Assembly: GCA_017524405.1 (NCBI GenBank)
Contig: JAFWSJ010000014.1
Location: forward strand, 1-64,000
Length of the DNA: 64,000 bases
DNA from: Candidatus Saccharimonadota bacterium
GTDB lineage: Bacteria; Patescibacteriota; Saccharimonadia; Saccharimonadales; Saccharimonadaceae
Direction: 5' to 3'
Below are positions 7,930 through 16,639 of the stretch, piece by piece; positions within the stretch are counted from its first letter, which is position 1, and each line of letters opens with the position of its first letter. The notes beneath the pieces were generated by a model. That model saw only the letters and a program-made list of their open reading frames with translations, searched no databases and had not been told where the DNA came from. The translations under genes and the position numbers were made by a program.

Positions 7930-9378
7930 ATGAAAAAATTCATTATGTTTTTAGCCATCAGTATGTCGTTTATCTCGCCGAATTGTTACGCGATTGAAAA
8001 CGAATGAATAGATAATTGCCCGTATGTTGAAGCATTGTTTGCGCGAGGGTCGGGCGCAGAAACCTACCATTCCGAAGTCTACTACGAGGTTGCTGATGGG
8101 CTCGAGCTGGCATATCAAAAATATGGGCTAACATATCGTTTACGTGAGGTTGAATACCCGGCTGTGCCGATCGCGAATTTGCGGCAGATTTTCGAGGCGT
8201 ATATTTCGGCTGGACGTGCGTATGAATTTGGCGCGAGCGTCGAGGCTGGCGTGCGGGACGTATTGGATTATCGCGACTATATTCGTTGGAAATGTCCGGA
8301 CACGAAGTTCGTGTTAATTGGCTATTCGCAGGGTGCGATGGTCATGAAAGACGCGGCTAAGAGTTTCGATAGCGATGAGCTGCGTTTTGTTTTGACGATA
8401 GGTGATCCGGAGACGTATTTGCCCGAAGGCGAGGGTTGGTTCCCGCGGGCCTGTACTTCTTCGAACATTGACTATAGCTTGTCGCATTGGCGCTATTATG
8501 CACCCGAATGCCATACGTTTGAGGGATTGTTCGGCGGCGCGAAGCCGTACGAGCCGGAGAAGTTTCGGAATAAGTATGCGCTGATGTGTAATGTAAATGA
8601 TTTTATCTGTGGGAGTTCGCATAATCCATTTCGGAATGATGGGCATACAAAGTATGCTGGTGCTGGGCTAGTGCGCGATGCGGTGTGCGATTTAGTAGAC
8701 GCAAAATTCCGGGACGAGCAAGTGTATCTTGAGGGATTGACGACTAGGCCGGCTAGTAGTCGCGAGTCGTCCGATATTGTGCTCGCGACGCAGCAGGTTT
8801 CTTCGAATCGGGTCTATATGCAGAGGATTGGCGCTGATCGGCTACTGATAACTTGGGAAACTGTGCCGGGCGTCGAGAATGTTCTGATTAGCCTAAATGG
8901 CGTTGTGCTTGGATATGTCGAGGCGACGCGTGGCGAGTTAGAAATTCGCGACATAGATTTCAGGATCGAGAACAAAGTCAGCGTGGCATATTTGGCGCCT
9001 GGTGGCGAGGTTTTAGGGAGTGAAGCCTCTGAGCCGCCGACGCTAATTCTGCCGCTCGATAACGAAGCGTCTTTACCGGTCAATTCGGCGCCGATTCCCG
9101 AATCCGAGCCGGAGGTCGCGCCTGTCGATGAGTCTGTCGATGCGGTACCGCCTGCCGACGACGCGAAGCATGATAGTGACTCGCCTGACGAAACAATAAC
9201 GAGCGATTCTCCTCCCGTTACAGAAAGCATTCCGGCGATTAGTCCCACGAAGACTTCCGCGAGTAGTTTCTCGACTCGGGATTCGCCAGATAATAAGCAA
9301 ACTGGAATAAAAATCACAATAGCGCTTCTTGGCGCGAGTGCTGCCCTATTCTTGTTTTGGTTTGGGAAACGGCGCTAG
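7930..9378 (+). pseudogene. secreted cutinase-like esterase with in-frame UGA
   Basis: The reading frame starts at 7930 with a signal peptide (MKKFIMFLAISMSFIS, cleavage after CYA), meets TGA at 8005-8007 (codon 26), then continues in the same frame without a further stop to 9378. The downstream part begins NCPYVEALFARGSGAE, the typical cutinase N-terminus, and has GYSQG (Ser133), Asp224 before ICG and His239: a complete serine-hydrolase triad. A beta-rich FnIII-like stretch, an acidic Pro/Ser linker and an anchor follow (NKQTG, hydrophobic helix, KRR). The catalytic part looks intact, so readthrough, a very recent nonsense change or a base error are all possible. Without the UGA it would be an anchored lipid/cutin/mycolate-type esterase. 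Confidence 0.75.
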
Positions 9379-10665
9379 TTATTTGTCGAGCCCGGCGAGA
9401 GTTGTCGGCCAATTCAGGCGCTGGCCGATGGAAGTTTGATCTGCCTGGTCGGCTAGACGTGTAATGCGGTTGCCGGCACTCGTTGTTGCATGATAGTCGT
9501 ATGAGTATTTGATGGTCGGTTTGTCTAGTTTGGCGGCTTGGATTTTTTCGAAGCAGGTCGACTTATCCTTGAGGCATTTCTCGCCGAGTGCGTTCCAGGC
9601 TTCTAAGTCGCTGCTATCGGCCGAGATGGTGATGTTTGCTTCAATTGCTGCGCTGCGCGGGACTTCGTTGTTCGCCGTCTGATCGAACATGAAGTTGCCG
9701 AGCGAGTATGTAATCAGTTTACCCTTATAGGCTTCGGTGTCTTGAACTGTGTGTGGATGGTCGGCGATGACGGCGTCGGCGCCCAAATCGATGAAGCGGC
9801 GATAAATGTTTTGACGGAGCTGATCGTGCGAGGTTTTGTACTCTGCGCCCATATGCGGCATGACGATTGTCGGCAATACTTCGGCGTAGGTCTTGACGTT
9901 TTGCTGGTAGTCGTCGCCCGGCACGCCGTAGACGCCGTGTGCGCTACAGAACCCGAATGGGAACTTCATTTCTTCGGTTTTTCCGTTGTCTAATGTGGCG
10001 ACGACGGGAAGCACTAGCACACTGCAGTTGTTAATGTCGGATTCGTCGTTAGCGTATTCCGGATCATTGCGGTCATTGCCGGTGCGCTTTGGCGTGCCGA
10101 AGTATTGGATGTTGTATTCGTCGAGATATTTGCGAGTTGTTCGTAGCCCTTCTAGGCCTTGATTGCCGGCGTGGTTGTTGCCGAGTAGAAACGCGGTGAA
10201 GTATTTTGCGGCTTCTGGCAAGTAGTCTGGATCGCAGTTGAATTTAAAAATCTTTTCTTCCTCTGAGTAGTTGTGGCCCTTGTCAGTAACTGGGCATTCG
10301 AGGCCACCAATCCAGGCTTGATATCTGTTTCGCTCCAATGTGTCGAGCTGGGAGAATGGATATTTGACTCCGAGCTCTGACGCGCGTGCGTTTTGGTTAG
10401 TTCTTCTTCCCCAAAATGTGGTGCCAACGAAGAGATATTTGGCGTTCATTTCGGTGATTTCTGGGTCAGGAGGAGTCGTCGGCGTATTAATCTCTGAACC
10501 TGAGTTGTTGCTGGTGCTTACACTAAATAACAGAGCGCAGACTGCTGCCGCGACGAGTAGGACGCCTGCTCCTGCAAAAATGAATGGTTTCTTTGAAAAT
10601 TTCTTTTCTTCGCTATTGCGGTCTGGTTGCTGCGACTTTATGGGCGCGGTTTTCTGCTGTGTCAT
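9379..10665 (-). CDS. CapA-family membrane-anchored phosphoesterase-like protein
   Basis: A 428-aa protein with a short basic N-terminus, one membrane helix at about 28-48 and an external CapA domain. Family motifs include the GGLECPVTD segment, LLGNNHAGNQG, PHMGAEYK, and ADHPHTVQD followed by YSLGNFMFDQ. CapA proteins belong to the metallophosphatase superfamily and are known from poly-gamma-glutamate capsule synthesis; no capB or capC is nearby, so a capsule is not implied. Its start overlaps gatD by 53 nt with its own GGAG site. The operon context of murT-gatD points to a wall-related role. Confidence 0.82.
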   Translation of the reverse strand: MTQQKTAPIKSQQPDRNSEEKKFSKKPFIFAGAGVLLVAAAVCALLFSVSTSNNSGSEINTPTTPPDPEITEMNAKYLFVGTTFWGRRTNQNARASELGVKYPFSQLDTLERNRYQAWIGGLECPVTDKGHNYSEEEKIFKFNCDPDYLPEAAKYFTAFLLGNNHAGNQGLEGLRTTRKYLDEYNIQYFGTPKRTGNDRNDPEYANDESDINNCSVLVLPVVATLDNGKTEEMKFPFGFCSAHGVYGVPGDDYQQNVKTYAEVLPTIVMPHMGAEYKTSHDQLRQNIYRRFIDLGADAVIADHPHTVQDTEAYKGKLITYSLGNFMFDQTANNEVPRSAAIEANITISADSSDLEAWNALGEKCLKDKSTCFEKIQAAKLDKPTIKYSYDYHATTSAGNRITRLADQADQTSIGQRLNWPTTLAGLDK

Positions 10666-11329
10666 TTAGGTGCTCCAGCTTAATTGGTTTTCCTGCCTGG
10701 CGCTCGAGCGCTTTGGCTATGAGATAATCTGCGAGACGTGGATTCTTTGGGAGGATCGGGCCATGAAGATATGTGCCGATGCAGTTATGATATCTGGCGC
10801 CTTCGAGCTCGTCGTCGCCATTGTTGCCATAGCCTTTCGAGATAGTGCCGAGCGGTTTGACATTTTGGCCGAGTCTAGTGAGGCCAGAATGGTTTTCATA
10901 GCCGACGATTTCGCCGAAGTCTTCGGTATCGATGACGACGTTTCCGATGAGGCGGTTTTTGCCGGCAACCGTGTAAAGATCAAGGATGTTGATGCCGTCG
11001 ATTTTGTGTCCTTCTGCTGTTTGGAAGTATGCGCCGAAGAGCTGGTATAAGCCGCAGACGACGAGGGTTGGAACGTCGGCCTCGACTAGTTCTTTGAGCT
11101 TCGGTGCGATTTTGCGGAGGTCATCTTCGATGGTGTTTTGGTTGGAGTCCTGGCCGCCGCCGCCAAAGATGATATCTACGTCATTCGGAATTGGCTCGCC
11201 CGGCTCGTGTGCGATGACCTCGGCCCTAATGCCGCGCCACTCGCAGCGTTTGACGAGCGTCAAAATGTTGCCATGGTCACCATATAGGTTCATTTCTTTC
11301 GGATAGAGATGAAGGATCTTTAGTTTCAT
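10613..11329 (-). CDS. gatD: GatD, glutaminase subunit of lipid II isoglutaminyl synthase
   Basis: A class I-type glutamine amidotransferase of 238 aa in the CobB/CobQ-like family. The nucleophile is Cys92 in VVCGLYQLFG, and the C-terminal His lies in GTYLHGPILPKNPRLAD. It releases ammonia that MurT uses to amidate the D-Glu of lipid II stem peptides to D-isoglutamine. The start overlaps the murT stop by ATGA, fixing the stoichiometric pair. Confidence 0.9.
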   Translation of the reverse strand: MKLKILHLYPKEMNLYGDHGNILTLVKRCEWRGIRAEVIAHEPGEPIPNDVDIIFGGGGQDSNQNTIEDDLRKIAPKLKELVEADVPTLVVCGLYQLFGAYFQTAEGHKIDGINILDLYTVAGKNRLIGNVVIDTEDFGEIVGYENHSGLTRLGQNVKPLGTISKGYGNNGDDELEGARYHNCIGTYLHGPILPKNPRLADYLIAKALERQAGKPIKLEHLNDTAENRAHKVAATRPQ

Positions 11330-12558
11330 AGGATACTCTTTCCTGAGATAATTTTACGGATTTCTAGCATGGCGGTGTATGTTGCAAAAATGCGTTTTGG
11401 TCTTTCTTTGTCTCTGGTAAGTTTAGCAATTGCAGCCTTTAGGTCTTCGACGACGGCGCCGGTTTCGACTTCGTCATACTTTAGGCGAAGCGCCATGTCG
11501 GTCGCGCGAGTGCCGGAAGTGACTTTGACGTGCGAGAGACCTTTGAAGTCCACGTTCCAGAGCCACGAAACATCGCGTCCGTCGGCGATGGCGTCGTTGA
11601 TAGCGATCATGCAGTCATGGTCTTTGTCGACGAAGGAGGCGAGGCTGAGCTGGAAGGCGCTTGGGTTCTTGACGAGTAATAGTTCGACTTCGATGCCATT
11701 GATCGTGAAGGTCTCTCCGCGTCCGAAAGCAGACTCGATACTTGCAAGTGAATCGATGAGCTTTGCGTTGTCGCTGTCTGGTAGGACGGTCTTAATAAGA
11801 GCAAGAGCGCCGGCGGCATTAAAAGCGTTGTAGATGCCCTTTACTTTGAGCGGCGTAGTATATTCGTCTTTTCCGATCGAGAATGTAGCCTTGGCGTTTA
11901 GCTTCTCGAGTTTAACGAGCGCTGGCTTAGTAGAGGATTTGGTTTTATGTGCGGTCAATAAGTCGTCGTCGGATGGGAACTCGCCGATCAGCTCGTCTGA
12001 TAGGCCGAAGAATACGGTGTTTTTCGCTTCGATTTTTCCGACGCGTGGGTCCTCGCGGTTTAGAATGACGGCCTTTTTGGCGACTTTAGCAACTTTTTGG
12101 AGACAATCGGCGGTGTGGTCGATTTCCCCGAAACGATCGAGCTGGTCGCGCTGGACGTTGAGTAGGAGCGCGTAATCGATTGGCGCGACTTCGCTGAATT
12201 TGACGGCGTGCGCCTCGTCGAGCTCGAGAACTGCGATATCGTAATCGAATTTGCCGCTAACCTTGATGTTCTTCAGAATGGCGGAAATGACGCCACGAAC
12301 AAAGTTGCTGCCGGTGTTGTTCGTGAAGACTTTAAGGCCCTGCGCCTCGAAAAGCTCGGCGACCATTTTTGTGGTCGTGGTTTTACCGTTGGTGCCAGAA
12401 ACTACGACAACGCCGTGAGGTAATTTGCCGAGGATATCGTGGACGAAATTCGGGTCTCTGCGCTCAATGATGAGGCCAGGCAAAGCGGAGCCACCATTGC
12501 CACGCAGGCGGGTAAGTTTCTGAACGGTTTTACCGAGAATAATGCTCGTTTTCTTCAT
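11326..12558 (-). CDS. murT: MurT, ligase subunit of lipid II isoglutaminyl synthase
   Basis: A Mur-ligase-fold protein of 410 aa with the P-loop SGTNGKTTTTK at about 54-64 and the C-terminal DUF1727 region. It activates the alpha-carboxyl of D-Glu in lipid II for amidation by GatD. Staphylococcal MurT carries a four-Cys zinc ribbon inserted in the middle domain; the matching region here, about 190-240, has no cysteine. A -10 TATAAT lies 15 nt before the ATG, and a four-codon frame ATG-GAT-ATT-TTA-TGA between them overlaps the murT start, a possible leader. Confidence 0.92.
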   Translation of the reverse strand: MKKTSIILGKTVQKLTRLRGNGGSALPGLIIERRDPNFVHDILGKLPHGVVVVSGTNGKTTTTKMVAELFEAQGLKVFTNNTGSNFVRGVISAILKNIKVSGKFDYDIAVLELDEAHAVKFSEVAPIDYALLLNVQRDQLDRFGEIDHTADCLQKVAKVAKKAVILNREDPRVGKIEAKNTVFFGLSDELIGEFPSDDDLLTAHKTKSSTKPALVKLEKLNAKATFSIGKDEYTTPLKVKGIYNAFNAAGALALIKTVLPDSDNAKLIDSLASIESAFGRGETFTINGIEVELLLVKNPSAFQLSLASFVDKDHDCMIAINDAIADGRDVSWLWNVDFKGLSHVKVTSGTRATDMALRLKYDEVETGAVVEDLKAAIAKLTRDKERPKRIFATYTAMLEIRKIISGKSIL

Positions 12559-12587
12559 AAAATATCCATATTCATTATAGCACGAAA

Positions 12588-12610
12588 GAAAAATAGCCCG
12601 TTTGGGGCTA
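12588..12610 (-). terminator. intrinsic terminator
   Basis: On the minus strand AGCCCC-AAAC-GGGCT is followed by ATTTTTCTTTC, just after the 86-aa gene and before the murT promoter. Confidence 0.65.
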
Positions 12611-12627
12611 CTCTTCGGGGCGCTCGA

Positions 12628-12888
12628 TTAGCCTTCGGTCAGCGTCCATGCGAGGGACGTCGAATCGAATTCGAGCTGGCAATGCATTTTGCCGACGACA
12701 CATTGGAAGATGTGCTTGGCAGTATTGCCGACGAACTTGATGCGAGCACCGATAGTCTCGGTAATCTCGATCTTGTCCTCCCCTGCTTTTCGAAAGTAAA
12801 GCGGCTGGCATGGGATGCGGCTGTAGTTAAACAGCGCCATGACCTCGACCGGTTCACTTTTGGCTAATTGGTTGTTAATGTTTTTCAT
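12628..12888 (-). CDS. hypothetical protein, 86 aa
   Basis: A small soluble protein beginning MKNINNQLAK, family not recognised. Beta-rich alternation in ALFNYSRIPCQPLYFRK and later strands, plus two cysteines near the C-terminal half, suggest a compact beta fold. A strong AAGGAG site supports the start. It is reached by an unusually long leader of about 320 nt from a consensus promoter (13216-13244), and a 15-codon micro-ORF ends 3 nt before its ATG. Confidence 0.7.
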   Translation of the reverse strand: MKNINNQLAKSEPVEVMALFNYSRIPCQPLYFRKAGEDKIEITETIGARIKFVGNTAKHIFQCVVGKMHCQLEFDSTSLAWTLTEG

Positions 12889-12891
12889 AAA

Positions 12892-12939
12892 TTACTCCTT
12901 AAATTGATTAGATTTTTTGGAGTCATTTATGTGAGCCAT
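12892..12939 (-). CDS. micro-ORF (15 aa) before the 86-aa gene
   Basis: ATG GCT CAC ... AAG GAG TAA encodes MAHINDSKKSNQFKE. The downstream gene's Shine-Dalgarno AAGGAG is formed by its last two codons, and its stop lies 3 nt before the next ATG. Coding is inferred from this repeated arrangement, not from conservation. Confidence 0.35.
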   Translation of the reverse strand: MAHINDSKKSNQFKE

Positions 12940-13209
12940 GGTTTTCGGCTCGGTGCCGCCCGCACAATGACGAGATGCAGACGACGATGCGCATTACCGA
13001 TAACAGTGACCGAAGTGTGTTATCGTGATTTCATTATATATTGCTAATACCGCTTATGCTAGTCTTGAAATGCAAGATTTTTCGCTGAGTAATAGCGTGG
13101 AAAAGCGGTTTTCGTCTGGTGGATTAATTGTGGGTTAGTATTTTGATTTTTGCCCAGAAACGGAAATGCTACGCTTGGTAGCGTAGCATCTGCGTGTGGT
13201 TAACCTAAT
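12940..13209 (-). ncRNA. long structured 5' leader or small RNA
   Basis: Downstream of a consensus minus-strand promoter there is no sizeable gene for about 320 nt. Two strong hairpins are visible: ATGCTACGCT-TGGT-AGCGTAGCAT at 13166-13189 (10 bp, no T-run) and CGATAACA/TGTTATCG at 12998-13025. A weaker GAGCC/GGCTC pair lies near 12933-12951, overlapping the micro-ORF start. I found no tmRNA, RNase P, 6S or SRP signatures. It may be a regulatory leader for the 86-aa gene or an independent RNA. Confidence 0.45.
13166..13189 (-). other. 10-bp perfect hairpin without T-run
   Basis: ATGCTACGCT and AGCGTAGCAT are perfect inverted repeats with a 4-nt loop. Neither strand has a T-run, so it is an RNA structure element rather than a simple terminator. 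Confidence 0.7.
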
Positions 13210-13215
13210 AATTAC

Positions 13216-13244
13216 ATTATAGCACATATTGTAAAAATTGTCAA
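13216..13244 (-). promoter_or_regulatory. perfect consensus sigma-70-type promoter
   Basis: The minus strand reads TTGACA (13239-13244), 17 nt, TATAAT (13216-13221). Both hexamers and spacing match the bacterial housekeeping consensus exactly. It points towards the long leader and the 86-aa gene. Confidence 0.85.
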
Positions 13245-13307
13245 TAATATTGTGTTTCGTTACGCTATTGCTTAGAAATTTTCCCCTAAAAGTGGTAAAC
13301 TAAGTGT

Positions 13308-14369
13308 ATGGATTTTTGTACTCTGACTAAGAAAGAATTTTCGAAATTTGAATCTAAGAGCCCTTATGGCAACATTATGCAAACTGCCGAGCGCGGCGAT
13401 TTGCGCGAGAAAATGGGCTTTTCTTGCCACTATATCGGTGTAAAAGAAAAAGACAAAATTGTCGCCGGTGCTCTGCTTGTCGAGAAGAATAAAGAAGCTT
13501 GGATTCAGATTGGGCCAATTCTTGATTGGGATAACGTGCGCTTAGTGAAGTTTTTCTTGTCGAAGGTTGTTGAGTTTAGCCGCGAACAGGGCTTTTATGA
13601 ACTCGATATTTTCCCGCCTGTCCTCTATTCGACGCGCGATACCCATGGCGAGGTGATCAAGCAATTTAAGCGCGATAAGCTGTTTGATGCGTTCAAAGGC
13701 GCTGGATTCAAGCATCTTGGTTTTACTGAGAAAACCGAGTATAGGGCTTTGCGCTGGATGTTTGTAAAAGATCTGTCTGGCTGCAAGGATCTTCGTGATA
13801 TTGAGTTGACTTTTGACCCTACGAGAAGGAAGCGCTTCCACCGTGCCCAGCGCGATTTGGAAGTCTACCGCCTGAAAGATAAGTCTGAGCTTGATACTTG
13901 GATCTCTGGCCTTCATGATAGCGACAAACGTAACGGCCTAAATACCCGAAATATGAAATACTTCCACGATATGTGGGATTGCTATGGCGACAAGGTAATG
14001 TTCCTCGAGGCAAAGCGAAAAGAAACTGGCGAGATTGTGGCTTGCGAGGTCGACATTTGGCATGAGAATGAGCTTGTGACTTTCCTCAGCGGTATTCCGG
14101 CGGAGTTCCGTAAGGAAAACGGTATGACCGCCATCAAGGGGTGGCAGATGGAAGAGTGCTTGAAGCGCAAGATTTATCGTGTGAACATGTATGGTATCGA
14201 GGGGCGCTTCGACAGTAGCAATTCTCTTCTGACGACTAAGAAGGATTTCGGCGGATACGTCGAAGAATATATTGGCGGCTTCCAGTTTGTGTTGAACCCA
14301 CGCAAATTGCTAATGAAGAAAATGCGCCGCAAAGCCGGTAGTTTGAAGCGAAAGGTGCTTGGCAAATGA
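13308..14369 (+). CDS. FemAB/FemX-family peptidyltransferase 1
   Basis: A 353-aa protein of the FemABX family, with two GNAT-like domains (GALLVEKNKEAWIQIGPILDW in the first) and the C-terminal signature NMYGIEGRF. Known members use aminoacyl-tRNA to add amino acids to the lipid II side chain, building the peptidoglycan cross-bridge. The -10 TAAACT ends 6 nt before the ATG, so the mRNA is predicted leaderless. It overlaps the paralogue downstream by ATGA. Its stop is TGA, which shows that TGA terminates in this genome. Confidence 0.88.
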   Translation: MDFCTLTKKEFSKFESKSPYGNIMQTAERGDLREKMGFSCHYIGVKEKDKIVAGALLVEKNKEAWIQIGPILDWDNVRLVKFFLSKVVEFSREQGFYELDIFPPVLYSTRDTHGEVIKQFKRDKLFDAFKGAGFKHLGFTEKTEYRALRWMFVKDLSGCKDLRDIELTFDPTRRKRFHRAQRDLEVYRLKDKSELDTWISGLHDSDKRNGLNTRNMKYFHDMWDCYGDKVMFLEAKRKETGEIVACEVDIWHENELVTFLSGIPAEFRKENGMTAIKGWQMEECLKRKIYRVNMYGIEGRFDSSNSLLTTKKDFGGYVEEYIGGFQFVLNPRKLLMKKMRRKAGSLKRKVLGK

Positions 14370-15424
14370 AGTTCCAGGAAATAACCGCTGAAGAATTCGA
14401 TAAGTTTGAGCATGGTCGTCTCGGTGGCGGCTTCTATCAGAAAGCGAAGCGTGCGATTGTGCGCAGAAAGATGGGTTGGAATATCTATTTCCTCGGCGTT
14501 TTTGACGGTAAGAAACTTCGCGGCGCTGGTCTTATGATGGAAAAGCGCAATGCTGGCATTATGCAGCTTGGGCCACTTCTTGACGATTATTCTGACATGA
14601 AACTCGTGCGCGCATTCCTAAAAGGCGCGATTGAGTTTGGTAAAGCTAGAAATTGGATTACGGTTGAAATCTTCCCGCCGGTGATTCTTTCGGTGCGTGA
14701 TGCTAAAGGCGAGATTCTAGAAAAGAATGACCAGAAGAAGCTATTTGATGTCTTCCGTGAATTTGGCTTCAAGTATGAGGGCGCGACGATTAAATTTGAT
14801 CCGCGCGTGATGCGCTGGCTGACGGTGAAGGATTTGTCCGGCTTCAAGAATATCGACGAAGCAAGGGCGAGCTACAAGAAGAATACTCGCAATAAATTGC
14901 GCAAGAACGGCCCACTGTTGAAGGTAGAGCTGATAAAAGACAAGTCGCAGCTATCTGAGTGGATCAAGCCACTAAACAGTAGCAATAAGAAGAACGGCGT
15001 CGAAAACCTTGGCCGCGACGTCGATTATTACGAAGAGATTTGGGACGCGTTTGGCGATGCGGCTGAGTTTATGAGTGTTAAAAAGAAAGATACCGGCGAG
15101 ACGATTGTGTCGCGCTTGGTGCTCTATTTCCCTGAGGAAACGATCACTTTCTCTTCCGGGACGATTCAGGAGTTTAAGCAGCTCAATGGTATGACGATTT
15201 TGCAGGACTGGCAAATCGGTCGCTGCATCGAGCGCGGGATCAAGCGCATCAATTTCTACGGCGTCGAGGGCGACTTTACTGAGAATAATAGACTTCTTAC
15301 CTTTAAGAGTGAATTTGGGATCGTAGTCGAAGAATATATCGGCGGCTTTAGAAAAGTCTTGAGGCCCGTGCGCTACAATTTGGGGCGCGCAAAAAGAAAA
15401 GCGACTTCACTAATAAAACACTAA
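14366..15424 (+). CDS. FemAB/FemX-family peptidyltransferase 2
   Basis: A 352-aa paralogue of the preceding protein, collinear with it: both have a GAGLMMEKRN-like strand, an MQLGPLLDD-type turn, NGMTILQDWQIGRC and INFYGVEGDF, and end in a basic tail. The tandem pair, translated by coupling, suggests two successive residues are added to a cross-bridge, as with FemA and FemB; the amino acids are unknown. Its stop overlaps the convergent hydrolase gene by a few bases. Confidence 0.88.
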   Translation: MKFQEITAEEFDKFEHGRLGGGFYQKAKRAIVRRKMGWNIYFLGVFDGKKLRGAGLMMEKRNAGIMQLGPLLDDYSDMKLVRAFLKGAIEFGKARNWITVEIFPPVILSVRDAKGEILEKNDQKKLFDVFREFGFKYEGATIKFDPRVMRWLTVKDLSGFKNIDEARASYKKNTRNKLRKNGPLLKVELIKDKSQLSEWIKPLNSSNKKNGVENLGRDVDYYEEIWDAFGDAAEFMSVKKKDTGETIVSRLVLYFPEETITFSSGTIQEFKQLNGMTILQDWQIGRCIERGIKRINFYGVEGDFTENNRLLTFKSEFGIVVEEYIGGFRKVLRPVRYNLGRAKRKATSLIKH

Positions 15425-15981
15425 TTATCTAGTTTCTCGATAATATCGATGACTTCTGGGAGTTTTTCAAGCCCGATTTTCTTGCCCATATGGCCGATGC
15501 CTGGGATGAAAACGGCTTTGGAATTAATAACCATTGGGAATTCTTCGAGTAGTTCCATTGGAACAATATGGTCATTGTCGCTATAAATTGAGAAGCGATT
15601 TGCGACCAGCTCGGCGAAGCGTTTGCCGGTGTTCGTATGGACAGTAGTTTCGGCGACGCCTTTGTCTAGATCTGGGCGATTCGGTGTCTCGAATGGTTGG
15701 GCGAAGCCGGCGAGCGAGATGTATGCAAATGGCTTTACACTGCTTTCGGCAACGTATTTGACAGACATAGCGCAACCGATAGAGTGAGCGACGATAATGC
15801 CGCCGTCGAACTTGTCATTTAGCGCGTCTAGCGCCCTTCTGTAGCCGTCCCAGGTAATTTCGTCGCGGAGTGGGCAATCTGGAATAAAGACTTTATAGCC
15901 TTTGGCCTCGAGCTCCTGCTTGAAGTATTCATAGATTTTTGGAACGCCGTTGAAACCGGGCACTAAAATGACATTTCTCAT
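15421..15981 (-). CDS. RBBP9/YdeN-type serine hydrolase
   Basis: A compact alpha/beta hydrolase of 186 aa. The nucleophile elbow is VAHSIGC, an oxyanion-region ILVPGFNG lies at the N-terminus, and the catalytic His is in PGIGHMGKK. RBBP9/YdeN proteins are small serine hydrolases; the natural substrate is unknown. It is the last gene of a run with ung and tmk, 9 nt after ung. Confidence 0.85.
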   Translation of the reverse strand: MRNVILVPGFNGVPKIYEYFKQELEAKGYKVFIPDCPLRDEITWDGYRRALDALNDKFDGGIIVAHSIGCAMSVKYVAESSVKPFAYISLAGFAQPFETPNRPDLDKGVAETTVHTNTGKRFAELVANRFSIYSDNDHIVPMELLEEFPMVINSKAVFIPGIGHMGKKIGLEKLPEVIDIIEKLDN

Positions 15982-15990
15982 AGTTATATT

Positions 15991-16638
15991 CTACCAAACG
16001 ATGGGCTCCTTACCCCATGCCTTAAGTTGTTCGTTGCATTTTGCGAAGTGATTATTGCCAAAGAAGCCGTTATGCGCGGAAAGTGGCGACGGGTGCGCAG
16101 ATTCGAGGACAAGGTGCTTCTTTTTATCGACGAGCTTCGCCTTATCGCGGGCATCGCGGCCCCAGAGCAAGAAGACAAGGTGGTCGTTATGCTCGTTTAG
16201 GTTTTTGATAATATGCTCAGTGAAAGTTTCCCAGCCTTTGCCGCGGTGGCTTCCGGCGAGGTGCGCCTCGACAGTCAAAACGTTATTAAGAAGCAGAACG
16301 CCTTGCTCTGCCCAGCGCTGGAGGTTGCCAGTGGTCGGAATTGACGCGCCGGTTTCGGAGTGGATTTCCTTGAAGATATTTTGGAGGCTTGGCGGTAACT
16401 GGACGCCGTCGCGGACCGAGAATGCGAGGCCATGTGCTTGGCCCGGGCCATGGTATGGGTCTTGGCCGATAATGACGACTTTGATGCTATCGAGATCTGT
16501 AGTGAATGCCGAGAAGACCTGCTGCTTCGGTGGAAAAATTGTCTTTTTCTCGTAGGCGGCATGCAAAAAGTCGGCGAGTTCCTTGAAATATGGCTGATCG
16601 AATTCGGCTTTTAGAACCGGCTTCCAGGAATCGTGCAT
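15991..16638 (-). CDS. ung: uracil-DNA glycosylase
   Basis: A family 1 uracil-DNA glycosylase of 215 aa that removes uracil from DNA to start base-excision repair. The water-activating motif GQDPYHGPGQAHG (Asp60), the NNVLTVE block and the HPSPLSAHNGFFG minor-groove loop are intact. It is 1 nt from tmk, linking uracil removal with dTMP supply. Confidence 0.96.
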   Translation of the reverse strand: MHDSWKPVLKAEFDQPYFKELADFLHAAYEKKTIFPPKQQVFSAFTTDLDSIKVVIIGQDPYHGPGQAHGLAFSVRDGVQLPPSLQNIFKEIHSETGASIPTTGNLQRWAEQGVLLLNNVLTVEAHLAGSHRGKGWETFTEHIIKNLNEHNDHLVFLLWGRDARDKAKLVDKKKHLVLESAHPSPLSAHNGFFGNNHFAKCNEQLKAWGKEPIVW

Positions 16639-16639
16639 A

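Noticed and set aside
8005-8007. UGA reassigned to an amino acid (code 25) in this organism
   Set aside because: TGA is needed as a stop elsewhere: at 14367-14369 with an ATGA overlap to the paralogue, and at the murT/gatD junction. A genome-wide reassignment would fuse these genes.
12889-13307. tmRNA, RNase P RNA, 6S or SRP RNA in the long intergenic region
   Set aside because: The characteristic conserved segments of these RNAs are not present, and there is no tRNA-like end.
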